Positions 16,820-26,158 are shown, counted from the stretch's first letter. The stretch is 34,534 nt of DNA from Desulfurococcales archaeon (GCA_027064885.1 JAMOOZ010000233.1:1-34534), one strand, 5' to 3'. Numbers and translations are program-made. The notes: generated by a model from the sequence alone, not told the origin.

Positions 16820-17809
16820 ATGTATTCAGGTAACCTAAGCTTTCTTGTGAAGGTTAAGATAAGTTTTCAGCGTATCGTGACCCCTAACGTACTGCGCCCG
16901 TTAATTGAGTCTGATGTGACAAGCGTTGATGCCCTGCTGGAATCCTTGAGTTCCTACCCAGCCATGGAGTGCTTAAGAATGCGGGTAGGCACTGATATTC
17001 AGAAGCTATCCCTCAAAGAAATCTTCGCTACACTCACGAAGTGCTGGCAGGATGATTTAATAAATATTGCAGAGCTAACCAAACCCAAAGAGAACGTTAT
17101 TCGGTTCATCACCCTACTCATGAAAAGGTATGAACTCCTAGAATTGCTCGAGGCTTTGCGAGAGCTCTCATTAAATCAAAGGATAATTACTTATTTTCCC
17201 TTTATCGGTGAGGGACTACGGAAGAAGCTTGTGGACGCTGAAAGCATTCAACACCTAGTATCCATACTTAAGAAACATCGCTCAGTACCCACTGTAATTG
17301 TGGCTGAGGCCCTCACGCCAAGTTCCAAGAGCTCTATTCGTGAACTTAATGTCGATTCCCTACGTGATACTGTAATTGAAGAATATTGGCGTAGAATAAT
17401 GTCTGCGGCTAAAAGCATTCGACCTAAGGTGAAACTTGAGAAGTGCTTAAAGAACCTTAAGCTTATCAATGCACTCGAGTTGAGGGTTAAGAAAGCCTTT
17501 CTTGAGGGTAAGGAATTATCTGCTAGTCTTCCGAAATTGCCCCCCAGAATTTCTGAGATTATTAAGGGTTGTGACCCTTCAGGAATTGATTTCACTATCG
17601 CTACATTAAAGTATGTGATGTGCGTTGATGAGATGCTATTCAGCCCTCTTTCACATGACATAACTATAGCCTACATCATTGCTAGAGAGTATGAGGCATT
17701 GCTTCTTTCATCGCTTATTAGGTCACAGACCCTTGGTTTGGATAAGTATTTCCTTAATGAAGTACTTAATAGGTGGTTGAATGCCTATGATAAAATTACC
17801 TGTAAGTAA
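16820..17809 (+). CDS. atpC: A-type ATPase subunit C (central stalk socket, d-type)
   Basis: 329 aa, helical, matching the V-type AC39/Vma6 family that couples the rotor to the membrane ring. Identified mostly by its place between E and F and by general composition: repeated three-helix bundles with conserved-looking segments such as ALLESLSSYPAMECLRMR, RFITLLMKRYELLELLEALR and IAYIIAREYEALLLSSLIRS, the last near the C-terminal helix typical of the family. Starts 6 bp after subunit E. The 3' end overlaps the subunit F start by 29 bp. Codon choice is like the neighbours. Confidence 0.9.
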   Translation: MYSGNLSFLVKVKISFQRIVTPNVLRPLIESDVTSVDALLESLSSYPAMECLRMRVGTDIQKLSLKEIFATLTKCWQDDLINIAELTKPKENVIRFITLLMKRYELLELLEALRELSLNQRIITYFPFIGEGLRKKLVDAESIQHLVSILKKHRSVPTVIVAEALTPSSKSSIRELNVDSLRDTVIEEYWRRIMSAAKSIRPKVKLEKCLKNLKLINALELRVKKAFLEGKELSASLPKLPPRISEIIKGCDPSGIDFTIATLKYVMCVDEMLFSPLSHDITIAYIIAREYEALLLSSLIRSQTLGLDKYFLNEVLNRWLNAYDKITCK

Positions 17810-18140
17810 AGGTAAGGTATGTGTTGTTGGGGACGAATATTTTACGCTTGGTTTTACATTAGGAGGAGCTAGTGATAGGTACGTAATCAACGTTAAAACC
17901 TCGGATGAGGAAGTGTTTAGGACATTAGACACCATGGTTAAGGAGTTACGGAGAAGAGAGGATATAACATTAATAGTCGTGCAAGAGAGCCTCAAGCCAT
18001 ACTTCAACAGGATTAGACAACCGTTAAACAAAGTCATTGTTTATATCCCCGACATCACTTCTGCCTCTAAGGCGGAGGTTAAGGAGTATTATTCCTCCTT
18101 AATAAGGCGTTATTTAGGTATAGCTTTGGAGCTAGGGTGA
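17781..18140 (+). CDS. atpF: A-type ATPase subunit F
   Basis: 119 aa Rossmann-like subunit of the central stalk, binding the AB head and modulating activity. Seen: KVCVVGDEYFTLGFTLGGAS near residue 12 (the family 'viGd.d...gf.laG'), LIVVQESLKPYFNRIR near 64, and VIVYIPDITSA near 84. Two in-frame ATGs, 17781 and 17787, are possible; both lie inside the subunit C gene. Its stop overlaps the subunit A start region by 4 bp. The D-x2-F-T-L core leaves no doubt of family. Confidence 0.93.
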   Translation: MPMIKLPVSKGKVCVVGDEYFTLGFTLGGASDRYVINVKTSDEEVFRTLDTMVKELRRREDITLIVVQESLKPYFNRIRQPLNKVIVYIPDITSASKAEVKEYYSSLIRRYLGIALELG

Positions 18141-19921
18141 TGCACTTGGTCGTGGGTAAGATAAGACGCATTTCAGGCCCGCTGGTTGTGGCTGAAGGTA
18201 TGAGCGGATCCATGGTTTACGAGGTAGTATATGTTGGCGAGGAGCGCCTTATAGGCGAGATCATAGGATTGCAAGGTGACCATGCATACATCCAAGTTTA
18301 TGAGGACACCTCAGGTCTTGAGGTTGGGGAGCCTGTCGAAGGTTCAGGAAGTCTTTTATTTGCTGAGTTGGGGCCAGGGATCGTTGGTAAGGTCTTTGAT
18401 GGACTTCAACGTCCCTTATCAGTTATTGGGAGCCTCATAGGTCCCTTCGTGAAGAGGGGTGTGAAGGTCCCGGCACTCCCACGCGACGTTAAGTGGCACT
18501 TCACTAGGAACAGCAAGTTGAAGCTTGGCGATAAGGTAGGGCCAGGAACAATCCTTGGAATAGTTAAGGAAACTCAACTCATTGACCACTACATAATGGT
18601 CCCGCCGAATATCCATGGGAAGCTGAAGGAACTTGTTAGCGACGGGGATTACACGATAACGGATTCCATAGCTGTGATTGAGGCGGGTGGGAAGGAAGTT
18701 GAGTTAACTATGCTTCAAAAGTGGCCCGTGAGGAAACCGCGGCCTTACGTGAGGAGGCTTGAACCCACAGAGCCCTTAATCACGGGGCAACGAGTGCTTG
18801 ACATGATGTTCCCGATAGCCCGGGGCGGTAAGGCAGCCGTGCCCGGAGGCTTCGGTAGCGGTAAGACTGTACTCCTCCAAACGCTCACCAAGTGGGCACG
18901 CACTAGACTGAACATCTATGTGGGATGTGGAGAGCGAGGTAATGAGATGGCAGATGCGCTTCATAGTTTCCTTAAGCTCAAGGACCCGGCCTCAGGAAGG
19001 CCTCTAGCTGAGAAGGCCGTGTTCATTGCTAACACTTCAAACATGCCTGTAGCGGCTAGGGAGACAAGTGTGTTTCTGGGAGTCACTATAGGGGAGTACT
19101 TCCGTGACATGGGGTATGACGTGCTCCTAGTCGCCGACTCAACCTCTAGGTGGGCTGAGGCAATGAGGGAGATCTCGGCAAGGCTTGAGGAGATGCCTGG
19201 TGAAGAGGGTTTTCCTGCGTACTTAGGGTCGAGGCTTGCTGAGTTCTATGAGCGGTCAGGAAGAGTGAAGTGCTTAGGTGAGGGTGACCGCGTAGGGTCG
19301 CTGACCATAGTTGGTGCGGTATCGCCTCCTGGTGCCGACTTCAGCGAGCCAGTCACGCAGAACACCCTAAGATATATTGGTACGTTGATAGCGCTCGACG
19401 TGTCACTAGCTAACCGCAGACACTTCCCCGCAGTGAGCTGGTTGCTTAGCTACTCACTCTACGTGGAGACCGTTGAGCACTGGTGGAGAGGGTCATTCCC
19501 CCAGTGGAGAAGGCTTAGGGACGAGGCGCTGAACATCCTTCAGCGTGAAGCGGAACTGATGGAAATCGTTAGGCTGGTTGGACCTGACGCGTTACCCGAT
19601 AACGATAAACTACTGCTTGACGCGGCTAGGATGATTAGAGAGGACTTCCTACAGCAGAACGCATTCCACCCAATAGACAGTTACTGCCCACCAGAGAAGA
19701 CCGTGCTAATGATGGATGCGATACTCACGTTCTATCATGAGGCAACGAGAGCGTTAAACAAAGGCGTACCACTCGAGAAGATTAGAGCACTACCGGTGAG
19801 GGTTAAGATAGCCCGTATGAAGGAGGTGCCCTACGATCAGTTCAAGAACACGCATGATGCGCTCATCACGGAGATCAGAGATAGCCTCAAGAAATTACTT
19901 GAGGAGGTGGTTGGAGGGTGA
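18137..19921 (+). CDS. atpA: A-type ATPase catalytic subunit A
   Basis: 594 aa catalytic subunit of the A1 head. Walker A is GGFGSGKT at residues 237-244; Walker B region [20 protein letters not shown] near 330; the bulge/non-homologous region (about 115-200) characteristic of A/V-type A subunits is present. [17 protein letters not shown] and the C-terminal helical bundle ([16 protein letters not shown]) complete it. The start is GTG 18137 (overlapping subunit F by 4 bp) or ATG 18140, one codon in. Translation is coupled to F upstream and B downstream (4-bp overlap). Confidence 0.98.
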   Translation: MMHLVVGKIRRISGPLVVAEGMSGSMVYEVVYVGEERLIGEIIGLQGDHAYIQVYEDTSGLEVGEPVEGSGSLLFAELGPGIVGKVFDGLQRPLSVIGSLIGPFVKRGVKVPALPRDVKWHFTRNSKLKLGDKVGPGTILGIVKETQLIDHYIMVPPNIHGKLKELVSDGDYTITDSIAVIEAGGKEVELTMLQKWPVRKPRPYVRRLEPTEPLITGQRVLDMMFPIARGGKAAVPGGFGSGKTVLLQTLTKWARTRLNIYVGCGERGNEMADALHSFLKLKDPASGRPLAEKAVFIANTSNMPVAARETSVFLGVTIGEYFRDMGYDVLLVADSTSRWAEAMREISARLEEMPGEEGFPAYLGSRLAEFYERSGRVKCLGEGDRVGSLTIVGAVSPPGADFSEPVTQNTLRYIGTLIALDVSLANRRHFPAVSWLLSYSLYVETVEHWWRGSFPQWRRLRDEALNILQREAELMEIVRLVGPDALPDNDKLLLDAARMIREDFLQQNAFHPIDSYCPPEKTVLMMDAILTFYHEATRALNKGVPLEKIRALPVRVKIARMKEVPYDQFKNTHDALITEIRDSLKKLLEEVVGG

Positions 19922-21357
19922 CGGAACTCTACGTGAAGGAAGTTAGAAAGGCATTAAGCGCTAAGGGATCACTACTCTTCGTTAAACCCGTTCCCGGAAT
20001 TAAGTATAATGAGGTAGCCGAAGTAATCCTAGAGTCCGGTGAGACAAGGTTCGGGCAAGTAATAGACGTGTCACGAGACATTGCAGTCCTACAAGTCTTC
20101 GGCGGGGTCAGCGAGGTTAACCTGAAGAACGCTCACGTGAGGTTCAAGGGTGAGGTCCTCAGGATACCTGTATCGCTAGACATGCTTGGCCGTATCTTCG
20201 ATGGTCTAGCAAGGCCTATTGACGGCGGACCACCAATAGTTCCGGAGGATTGGCTAGACATAAACGGTGCTCCGATAAACCCTGCAGTTAGGGAACCACC
20301 TTCCGAGTTCATAGAAACCGGTATCTCAGCCATAGACGGCTTATTCTCAGTGGTTAGAGGGCAGAAGCTCCCCATATTCAGCGGAGCTGGCTTACCTCAC
20401 AACAGAATAGCTGCACAGATAGTGCGTCAGGCAAGGGTTAAGGGTAAGGGAGAGCGCTTCGCCGTAATATTTGCCGCGATAGGTGTAACTTACGAGGAGG
20501 CGTACTTCTTCATAGAGAACCTAAGGAAGACGGGGAACATTGAGAATATTGTCGCGTTCATTAACACCGCGGCCTCACCCGTGATCGAAAGAATCGTTGT
20601 TCCTAGGGTGGCTCTAACCACGGCCGAGTTCCTCGCGTGGCGCCACGGCATGCACGTCCTAGTAGTGATGACCGACATGACTAACTATTGTGAAGCACTG
20701 CGTGAGTTAAGCGCTGCTAGGGAGGAGATTCCTGGAAGGAGAGGGTATCCGGGCTACATGTACACGGACCTCGCAACAATTTATGAAAGAGCCGGAAGGA
20801 TTCAAGGAATGAAGGGCTCGGTGACGCAGATGCCCATACTTACGATGCCCAACGACGACATAACGCACCCAATACCCGACCTCACGGGCTACATAACTGA
20901 AGGACAGATAGTGCTCTCGAGGGACCTACACAGAAAGGGTGTTTACCCGCCAGTGGACGCCCTTCTCTCACTCTCCAGGCTCATGAAAGACGGTGTTGGA
21001 CCCGGTAAGACTAGGGAAGACCATTACCAGGTATTCATGCAGTTAATAGCGGCCTACACAGAGGGTCAGTACCTGAGGGAACTTTCCGCAATAATAGGTG
21101 TTGAGTCACTAAGTGAGCGTGATAAAAAGTACCTTGAATACGCAGAATTATTCGAGAGGAAATTCATAAACCAAGGTGAGTTCGAGCGCAGAACTATTGA
21201 GGAGACTCTAGATATCGGTTGGGAACTACTATCGACGCTACCAGAAGAAGACCTAAAACTAATCAGCATGGAGAACATTAAGAAGTATCACCCTAAGTAC
21301 CGCAAGGCGCTAAAGGGCGGTGAGACGAGTGTCACAGCAGACGTTGAGGGTGACTAG
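19918..21357 (+). CDS. atpB: A-type ATPase regulatory subunit B
   Basis: 479 aa non-catalytic nucleotide-site subunit. It has [21 protein letters not shown] in place of a Walker [21 protein letters not shown], and [45 protein letters not shown], the standard B-subunit block. GTG start overlaps the subunit A stop by 4 bp (GTGA). Length and domain layout are normal: beta-barrel 1-70, nucleotide-binding fold 70-360, C-terminal helices. Confidence 0.98.
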   Translation: MTELYVKEVRKALSAKGSLLFVKPVPGIKYNEVAEVILESGETRFGQVIDVSRDIAVLQVFGGVSEVNLKNAHVRFKGEVLRIPVSLDMLGRIFDGLARPIDGGPPIVPEDWLDINGAPINPAVREPPSEFIETGISAIDGLFSVVRGQKLPIFSGAGLPHNRIAAQIVRQARVKGKGERFAVIFAAIGVTYEEAYFFIENLRKTGNIENIVAFINTAASPVIERIVVPRVALTTAEFLAWRHGMHVLVVMTDMTNYCEALRELSAAREEIPGRRGYPGYMYTDLATIYERAGRIQGMKGSVTQMPILTMPNDDITHPIPDLTGYITEGQIVLSRDLHRKGVYPPVDALLSLSRLMKDGVGPGKTREDHYQVFMQLIAAYTEGQYLRELSAIIGVESLSERDKKYLEYAELFERKFINQGEFERRTIEETLDIGWELLSTLPEEDLKLISMENIKKYHPKYRKALKGGETSVTADVEGD

Positions 21358-21979
21358 ACCAACAAAGATAGAGTTAATCAGGTTAAAGAAGCGTGTTAAG
21401 GTAGCTAAGAGATTACACAAGGTGCTGAAGGACCGCCTCATAATACTAACGCAGGAACTCATAATGCTGATGAAGGACGCTGTTGAGTTACGTCAGAAGG
21501 TCTGCGATAAAGTGCAGGAATGTGAGTCCCTCCTCATTAAGTCAACACCCATCATTGACCCCTCCTTAATGGAATCCTACGCGCGCACTAGGTACGGCAA
21601 GGTTGAGGGTATAATAGGGTCACGCGTAGTTGCCGGTGTCCGCGTACCATTAATCGAGGTCAGGAGAGAAGGCAAGCCCAGAGAGGGTCCGGAATATCCC
21701 ATACTGCTGACGCTTACTAGCAGGTGCTTCGAGGAACTACTGGACCTTACAGCAAGGTTAGGAGAGGTGGAAGCCTCCATAACTAGGTTGGGTGCTGAGG
21801 TAGCTCGTGTTAAGAGAAGAGTTAATGCGTTGGAGAACGTCCTAATACCTAGGATGGAGAACACCATAAAGTTCTTGGAATTCAAGTTCGAGGAGAGGGA
21901 GCGTGAGGATAAGACCAGGATGAAGAAAGTGAAACAAATACTTGCACGGAAGGAGGGGACTGTCTCTGCGTCCACCTAG
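21329..21979 (+). CDS. atpD: A-type ATPase central stalk subunit D
   Basis: 216 aa rotor subunit: a long antiparallel coiled coil, N-terminal helix ([28 protein letters not shown]) and C-terminal helix ([45 protein letters not shown]), as in all V/A-type D subunits, with a short globular part between. The frame extends to GTG 21320. GTG 21329 is chosen because GGTGAG at 21319-21324 gives a good ribosome site; GTG 21350 (MTRPTKIEL) is the shortest option. It overlaps the subunit B end by 29 bp and the next gene by about 14 bp. Confidence 0.95.
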   Translation: MSQQTLRVTRPTKIELIRLKKRVKVAKRLHKVLKDRLIILTQELIMLMKDAVELRQKVCDKVQECESLLIKSTPIIDPSLMESYARTRYGKVEGIIGSRVVAGVRVPLIEVRREGKPREGPEYPILLTLTSRCFEELLDLTARLGEVEASITRLGAEVARVKRRVNALENVLIPRMENTIKFLEFKFEEREREDKTRMKKVKQILARKEGTVSAST

Positions 21980-22433
21980 TAATAAAGAGTTTGGAAGTGA
22001 CGCTACTGACAAGGTTTTGGAGCGCCTACTGCGCGATGAGCTCAAAGCTGTTAACTACATGCTTCCAAAGAAGAGGAAGAACCTTAAGGAGCTTCTCGGT
22101 GAGGAGTACCCTCACGTTCCACTACGTGATGGTGGTACCCACATGTTCAGGCGTTCTGAGCTTCAAAAAGCTTGTAGAATCCTTGGGAAGGAACTCTGCG
22201 GGAACTTATTCCTGCCGATAATCCTCGAGATGAGGGCTGAATTGAAGGAAGTAGTTGCTGAGGTAGAGGATCCTGTTGCCATAAAGCTGATTTGCAAAGT
22301 TCTCGATATTAATGAACCTAGGAAGCCTCCATTACGACTATACCCGGTACACCTAAGAGTCCTCAGGCGGGAGATAGGTACGCTACTCATGTATGCTATT
22401 AGCTTCAGACGTGTGCTGGAAGAAGAACTCTGA
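21966..22433 (+). CDS. UPF0216 / DUF61 family protein
   Basis: Archaeal protein of unknown function. The match is to the UPF0216 core: LLRDELKAVNYMLPKKRKNL near the N-terminus, then LRDGGTHMFRRSELQ, NLFLPIILEMRAEL and LRRE near the C-terminus. No ATG or GTG gives a complete protein. Options in frame are TTG 21942, CTG 21960, CTG 21966 and TTG 22017. I prefer CTG 21966: the strong Shine-Dalgarno GGAGGGG (21952-21958) sits 7 bp before it and serves no other gene, while TTG 22017 would cut into the conserved core region. It overlaps the subunit D end and is probably co-transcribed with the ATPase. Confidence 0.8.
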   Translation: MRPPSNKEFGSDATDKVLERLLRDELKAVNYMLPKKRKNLKELLGEEYPHVPLRDGGTHMFRRSELQKACRILGKELCGNLFLPIILEMRAELKEVVAEVEDPVAIKLICKVLDINEPRKPPLRLYPVHLRVLRREIGTLLMYAISFRRVLEEEL

Positions 22434-22483
22434 CACCGTAATAAATGTCTGGGTCGGTGGAGAGGAGGTTTGAACGGGGTAGG

Positions 22484-22561
22484 TGGGGCTCCGGCCGGGA
22501 CTTGAACCCGGGACCTCGGGGTCCACAGCCCCGCGCGCTACCGATCTGCGCTACCGGAGCC
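22484..22561 (-). tRNA. tRNA-His (GTG)
   Basis: Minus-strand cloverleaf: acceptor GCTCCGG/CCGGAGC, D-stem GCGC/GCGC, anticodon stem CGGGG/CCCCG with loop CTGTGGA (anticodon GTG), T-stem CCGGG/CCCGG with loop TTCAAGT. The identity feature of tRNA-His is encoded: an extra G (-1, position 22561) opposite C73 (22487). CCA is encoded at 22484-22486. No intron. A TTTTAA tract about 30-40 bp upstream could be the TATA box. The tRNA runs opposite to the flanking genes. Confidence 0.97.
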
Positions 22562-22649
22562 ACGTGACCCATTATCTTGTGGGGTATCAAGGGTTAAAAT
22601 TGATTTCTGCCTAGGGGCTTATAAGCTGGTTTAGTTCTTCATCTTAGGG

Positions 22650-24200
22650 ATGGATGTCTTGGGAATCCGTGAGGTAGGTGTTGAGGTATTCGTGCCTGAT
22701 GTGAGCGTAATTACTGATGGTACGCTACGTAGGTTAGTGATTGACGGGAAGCTTCGGGGCAGACTCGTGATACTTAAGGAAGTAGTGGATTCGTTTGAGG
22801 AGCAAGCTAAGGAGGGACGAGCTGTTGGTCTCATAGGTCTTGAGGAACTGAGGCTGATTAGGGTAGCGTGTGAGAGTAAGGGCATTGAGCTCGACGTTGT
22901 TGAGGCGTCCGGAAGAAGGAGGTACTCAACACTTAATTCCCTAGTACGAAGCTACTGTTTGGATTCAGGCGCGACACTCATAACGTCGTCAAAGGTTCAG
23001 CAGTTAGCTGCTGAGTCCCTGGGCATCAAGGTACTTTACGTTCCACCGCCTAGGGCACGCTTAACGCTACTTGAGAGATTCTTCGATAATTCAACTATGT
23101 CAGTACACCTGAAGGAAGGTGCGCCTCCATACGCTAAGAAAGGATATCCTGGTCACTGGTCCTTGGTTCAACTAAGTGAATCGTCACTTAGCAGGGAGGA
23201 GATAGAAGCGATAGCTGATGAAGTCATAGAGGCTGCCAGAACAACGTCTGAGGCCGTCGTAGAGGTCGAGAGAATGGGTTCGACGATAGTTCAGCTCGGT
23301 GACTACAGGATAGTTATTACGAGGCCCCCAATGAGTGACGGGTGGGAGATCACTGCAGTACGTCCGTTAGCTAAACCTAAATTAGAGGACTATAACTTAC
23401 CTTCTAAGCTAGTGCGGAGGTTAGAGGAACGCGCTGAGGGCATACTAATAGCTGGTGCGCCAGGGATGGGTAAGACTACCTTCGCACAGGCACTTGCTGA
23501 GTACTACATGCGTAAGAGGAGGGTTGTGAAGACTATTGAATCACCACGTGACATGAGGTTACCCTCAGACATAACTCAGTACTCTAAGGTGTACGCATCG
23601 CCCGATGAGCTACATGACATACTCCTCCTCTCCAGACCTGACTACACAGTGTTCGATGAAATGAGGACTGACGATGACTTCAAGCTCTATGTTGATTTAA
23701 GGTTGGCTGGTATAGGCATGATCGGTGTTGTGCACGCAACCACACCCATAGACGCTGTCCAAAGATTCCTACGTAGAGTTGACTTAGGTATGATTCCTTC
23801 CATAATCGACACAGTCATATTCATTGAGGAGGGTGAAGTAAGGAAAGTGTACGAGTTAAACATGACAGTGAAGTTGCCGACAGGTTTAAGGGAAGCAGAG
23901 CTAGCGAGACCTGTAGTTGAGGTGAAGGACTTCCTTACGGGTCAGTTAGAATATGAGATATACACCTTCGGTGAACAAACCATAGTGGTTCCCGTTAAAG
24001 GCCTAGGAATCACTGGGTTAGAGAGCAGGTTGCGTAGGATACTCCATAACATTGTACCAACTGCAGAAATTCGCGTAGAAGGTAGCAACGTCACAATACT
24101 GGTCCCTAGGGAAGACATCAGGTCCCTCAAGAGACTAAGGAGGAAGTTGAGGAAACTTGAGAGTGAGTATGGCATAACAATATCACTAAAACTGATATAG
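22650..24200 (+). CDS. PIN-domain/KH ATPase (COG1855 type, PilT-like)
   Basis: 516 aa. N-terminal PIN-like nuclease domain (about 1-135: VEVFVPDVSVITDGTL, GATLITSSKVQQLAAESLG); a central RecA/PilT-like ATPase with Walker A GAPGMGKTT at 269-277, Walker B-like DYTVFDEMRTDDDF near 332, and GMIGVVHATTPIDAVQRFLRR; and a C-terminal region that ends in a KH-like fold (TAEIRVEGSNVTILVPREDI). This architecture is the archaeal PIN-ATPase family of unconfirmed role, suspected in RNA processing. ATG start at 22650 with TTAGGGATGG context, no obvious leader. The stop overlaps the next gene's GTG by 1 bp, so PIN-ATPase and SWIM protein are coupled. Confidence 0.92.
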   Translation: MDVLGIREVGVEVFVPDVSVITDGTLRRLVIDGKLRGRLVILKEVVDSFEEQAKEGRAVGLIGLEELRLIRVACESKGIELDVVEASGRRRYSTLNSLVRSYCLDSGATLITSSKVQQLAAESLGIKVLYVPPPRARLTLLERFFDNSTMSVHLKEGAPPYAKKGYPGHWSLVQLSESSLSREEIEAIADEVIEAARTTSEAVVEVERMGSTIVQLGDYRIVITRPPMSDGWEITAVRPLAKPKLEDYNLPSKLVRRLEERAEGILIAGAPGMGKTTFAQALAEYYMRKRRVVKTIESPRDMRLPSDITQYSKVYASPDELHDILLLSRPDYTVFDEMRTDDDFKLYVDLRLAGIGMIGVVHATTPIDAVQRFLRRVDLGMIPSIIDTVIFIEEGEVRKVYELNMTVKLPTGLREAELARPVVEVKDFLTGQLEYEIYTFGEQTIVVPVKGLGITGLESRLRRILHNIVPTAEIRVEGSNVTILVPREDIRSLKRLRRKLRKLESEYGITISLKLI

Positions 24201-24628
24201 TGGGGAAGAAAAGGAAGCATAAGTGGTGTTCACCCATGATTCATGAAGCACGGGGGTACTCGAGGACCCTAACGTACTTATCCCGTGATAGCTTAGATGT
24301 ACCGCCACGATCTAAAGCAGCGATACGTGAGAAAAGAGTAGTGAAAGCCCATGTTAATGGTAGGGACTTCACGTTCTTTAAAGGAAAAGACCGTGATTAT
24401 TTCTTAATAAGGAGACTCTTCTGCACGTGTAAAGACTTCGAGTTTAATGTCGTACTACGTCGTAAAAAACTGGCTTGCTATCACCTTATAGCGACTGAAG
24501 TTGCTGAGAGGGAAAGCGCTATTAAGGAACTTCGGTTAAGTGCCGACGAATTTTATGATATTATGTATGAGATCGTTCTCAACGGCAGGTCCAACATATT
24601 ACGCAAGCTACTTCTTAAGCGGCGGTAA
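24200..24628 (+). CDS. SWIM zinc-finger protein, small basic
   Basis: 142 aa. Zinc ligands match the SWIM pattern CxC-xn-CxH: C75, C77, C93 and H95 (FCTCKDFEFNVVLRRKKLACYHLI). The N-terminus is strongly basic (GKKRKHKW) and the C-terminus ends KLLLKRR. A DNA- or RNA-binding role is likely from the family. The GTG start shares one base with the preceding TAG, and a 42-bp gap separates it from Elf1. I cannot say whether it works with the PIN-ATPase or with Elf1. Confidence 0.85.
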   Translation: MGKKRKHKWCSPMIHEARGYSRTLTYLSRDSLDVPPRSKAAIREKRVVKAHVNGRDFTFFKGKDRDYFLIRRLFCTCKDFEFNVVLRRKKLACYHLIATEVAERESAIKELRLSADEFYDIMYEIVLNGRSNILRKLLLKRR

Positions 24629-24670
24629 CTTAATTAACGGGCTTCGGGTATCCCCTAACACGGTGGTTTA

Positions 24671-25006
24671 ATGGGTAGGCGCAGAAGAAAGCGCTACAAG
24701 AAGATAGGGCAACAAAGACGTCGACTGCCGAAGGTGTTTCAATGCCCTGCCTGCGGGTTGCCGAATCTAGTTATTGACGTTGAGGAATATACTGTCGGTG
24801 AAGGAGACGAGGGCTTTACTAGGAAAAGGGCCGTGATTAAGTGCCTTAACCCTTCATGCGGACTGCGTGCAACTATGGAGGACATACCTCCAATACTTGA
24901 TGCTGTGGACATCTACTCGAAGTTCTTAGATAAGTTCACTTCCGGTGAGATTGAGGTAACTTACGAGGCTTCCGAGGAGGAAGGCGTTGAGGAAGGCGCA
25001 GAGTAG
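24671..25006 (+). CDS. Transcription elongation factor Elf1 homologue
   Basis: 111 aa. Basic N-terminal tail MGRRRRKRYKKIGQQRRRLP as in archaeal/eukaryotic Elf1, then a zinc ribbon with C25-x2-C28 (CPAC) and C58-x4-C63 (CLNPSC). EPIDVY-like motif appears as LDAVDIYSKFLDKF. The C-terminal tail is acidic (EEEGVEEGAE). Elf1 associates with RNA polymerase during elongation. A clear ATG at 24671 has GGTGGTT about 6 bp upstream. Its end overlaps the GGGP synthase start by 20 bp. Confidence 0.9.
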   Translation: MGRRRRKRYKKIGQQRRRLPKVFQCPACGLPNLVIDVEEYTVGEGDEGFTRKRAVIKCLNPSCGLRATMEDIPPILDAVDIYSKFLDKFTSGEIEVTYEASEEEGVEEGAE

Positions 25007-25754
25007 CTGGTCATCAGTGCACGACTACATTACTAACAAGATCGCTGAGGAAAGCGCGTTACACTTCACGCTAGTAGATCCTGATAAGGCTTGCGGGAAG
25101 GTACTGAAGAACGTGCGCAAGCTAGGTAAGTCCATGGTTGAGGCAGGGACGGATGCGTTCCTCGTCGGCGGATCCATAGGGGTTTCAGAAAGGGATACAG
25201 ACGCGGTAGTTCAGGAACTTAAGGGTTTAGGAGTTCCAGTCATATTATTCCCAGGGAACATTACTGGTATATCAAGGTATGCTGACGCCATACTCTTCCT
25301 CTCACTTCTGAATTCAGATGACCCTTACTTTATTATAGGCGCGCAAGTACTCGGAGCACCAATAATAGAGAGGTATGGACTAGAGACTCTGCCTACAGCT
25401 TATATCATAGTTGGGTATGGTGGTGCCGCGGGATATGTTGGGAAGGCAAAACCAATACCCTATGATCGCCCCGAGATAGGGGCCGCGTACGTACTAGCAG
25501 CTAGGATGATGGGAATGAAGTATGCATACCTTGAGGCAGGATCGGGGGCGCCAGAGCCTATACCACCGACTTTCATAAGGTACGCAGCTAGGGTAAAGAA
25601 AAATCTAATACTCATCGTTGGGGGAGGAATAAGAACGCCTGAGAAAGCTAAAGCCGCAGTAAGGTCTGGCGCAGACATAATAGTAACAGGAACAATTGTG
25701 GAGAGAGACTTAGAGAAAGGCGTAGAAATAATAAAATCAATAAAGAAAAAATAA
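24987..25754 (+). CDS. Geranylgeranylglyceryl phosphate synthase
   Basis: Makes the first ether bond of archaeal membrane lipids (G1P + geranylgeranyl-PP). 255 aa TIM barrel: LHFTLVDPDK at strand 1 (substrate Asp), AGTDAFLVGGS, VILFPGNITGIS, AYLEAGSGAPEPIPP near 195, and IVGGGIRTPEKA with the phosphate-binding TGTIVERD at the C-terminal end. The start is TTG 24987, with GGAGGAAGG about 3 bp upstream, inside the Elf1 gene; GTG 25017 is an alternative. Its stop is about 40 bp before tRNA-Gly. Confidence 0.95.
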   Translation: MRKAQSSWSSVHDYITNKIAEESALHFTLVDPDKACGKVLKNVRKLGKSMVEAGTDAFLVGGSIGVSERDTDAVVQELKGLGVPVILFPGNITGISRYADAILFLSLLNSDDPYFIIGAQVLGAPIIERYGLETLPTAYIIVGYGGAAGYVGKAKPIPYDRPEIGAAYVLAARMMGMKYAYLEAGSGAPEPIPPTFIRYAARVKKNLILIVGGGIRTPEKAKAAVRSGADIIVTGTIVERDLEKGVEIIKSIKKK

Positions 25755-25759
25755 CTAGA

Positions 25760-25768
25760 ACTTATAAG
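25760..25768 (+). promoter_or_regulatory. TATA box of tRNA-Gly
   Basis: ACTTATAAG is centred about 30 bp upstream of the tRNA 5' end (25794), the normal distance for archaeal tRNA promoters, and sits just past the GGGP synthase stop. Confidence 0.55.
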
Positions 25769-25793
25769 CCTCACATAAAACAGAAATCATGGC

Positions 25794-25872
25794 GCGGCGG
25801 TCGTCTAGCCTGGTCTAGGACGCCGGCCCCCCAAGCCGGAGATCCCGGGTTCAAATCCCGGCCGCCGCACCA
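25794..25872 (+). tRNA. tRNA-Gly (CCC) with C33, integration target
   Basis: Cloverleaf: acceptor GCGGCGG/CCGCCGC, D-stem GTCT/GGAC, anticodon stem CCGGC/GCCGG, loop CCCCCAA, T-stem CCGGG/CCCGG with loop TTCAAAT, discriminator A, CCA encoded at 25870-25872. Anticodon CCC (Gly). Position 33, normally U, reads C, so the loop is C32-C33-CCC-A37-A38. The last 46 bases (25827-25872) are the attL repeat, so every base from C31 to the CCA is duplicated at attR. The cloverleaf has no intron. Confidence 0.93.
25827..25872 (+). repeat. attL core, 46-bp direct repeat
   Basis: Begins CCCCCCAAGCCGG (anticodon stem/loop) and ends GCCGCCGCACCA. It is identical, base for base, to 28902-28947. Flanks differ: GG before and CACC after here, TT before and AACA after at attR. 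Confidence 0.95.
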
Positions 25873-26158
25873 CACCTCCATCAATCTTCTTGGAGTTACT
25901 ACGCGCATCCTCTTCATGTACTCCTCAAGCAGTATCCTGGCGAGCCTCCTCAGGTCGCGCTTGGTCAGCTTCTTAACCTTCCCCAGGCTCTTGTATACCT
26001 GATAGATGCGGGCCATCTCTTCGAGGGGCCCGATGTAGAAGGTCTGCACCTTACCGTTAGCACGGTACTCATCATAAACATAGAGTCTGCCCTTGATGTG
26101 CTTTAACCACGAGCATCACTGTCCCACGCCCCGTCCTGACTAACTGCTGTCTCGGCAT
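25827..26158 (-). pseudogene. int: int(N): N-terminal part of SSV-type integrase, frameshifted
   Basis: Minus strand. HIKGRLYVYDEYRANGKVQT and FYIGPLEEMARIY align by eye with the SSV1 integrase N-terminus ([26 protein letters not shown]), placing it in the pre-att domain. A likely start is ATG 26158 (MPRQQLVRTGRG) with Shine-Dalgarno GGAGGGTG 6 bp upstream. One frameshift (26095-26108) separates that start from the main frame, and another (about 25905-25925) lies between LLEEYMKRM and the frame that leads through the core as RRPGFEPG. In the undamaged frame the core reads PGFEPG, as in SSV1. The shorter frame from GTG 26049 to 25771 is the same piece read out of phase through the tRNA. Confidence 0.8.

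Noticed and set aside
22405-22590. Minus-strand 61-aa frame over tRNA-His
   Set aside because: It is the tRNA antisense (GCGPRGPGFKSRPE type), no independent support.
25771-26049. Intact 92-aa protein ending in the tRNA region (WCGGRDLNPGSP)
   Set aside because: The C-terminus is an out-of-phase translation of antisense tRNA; the N-terminal part belongs to int(N).
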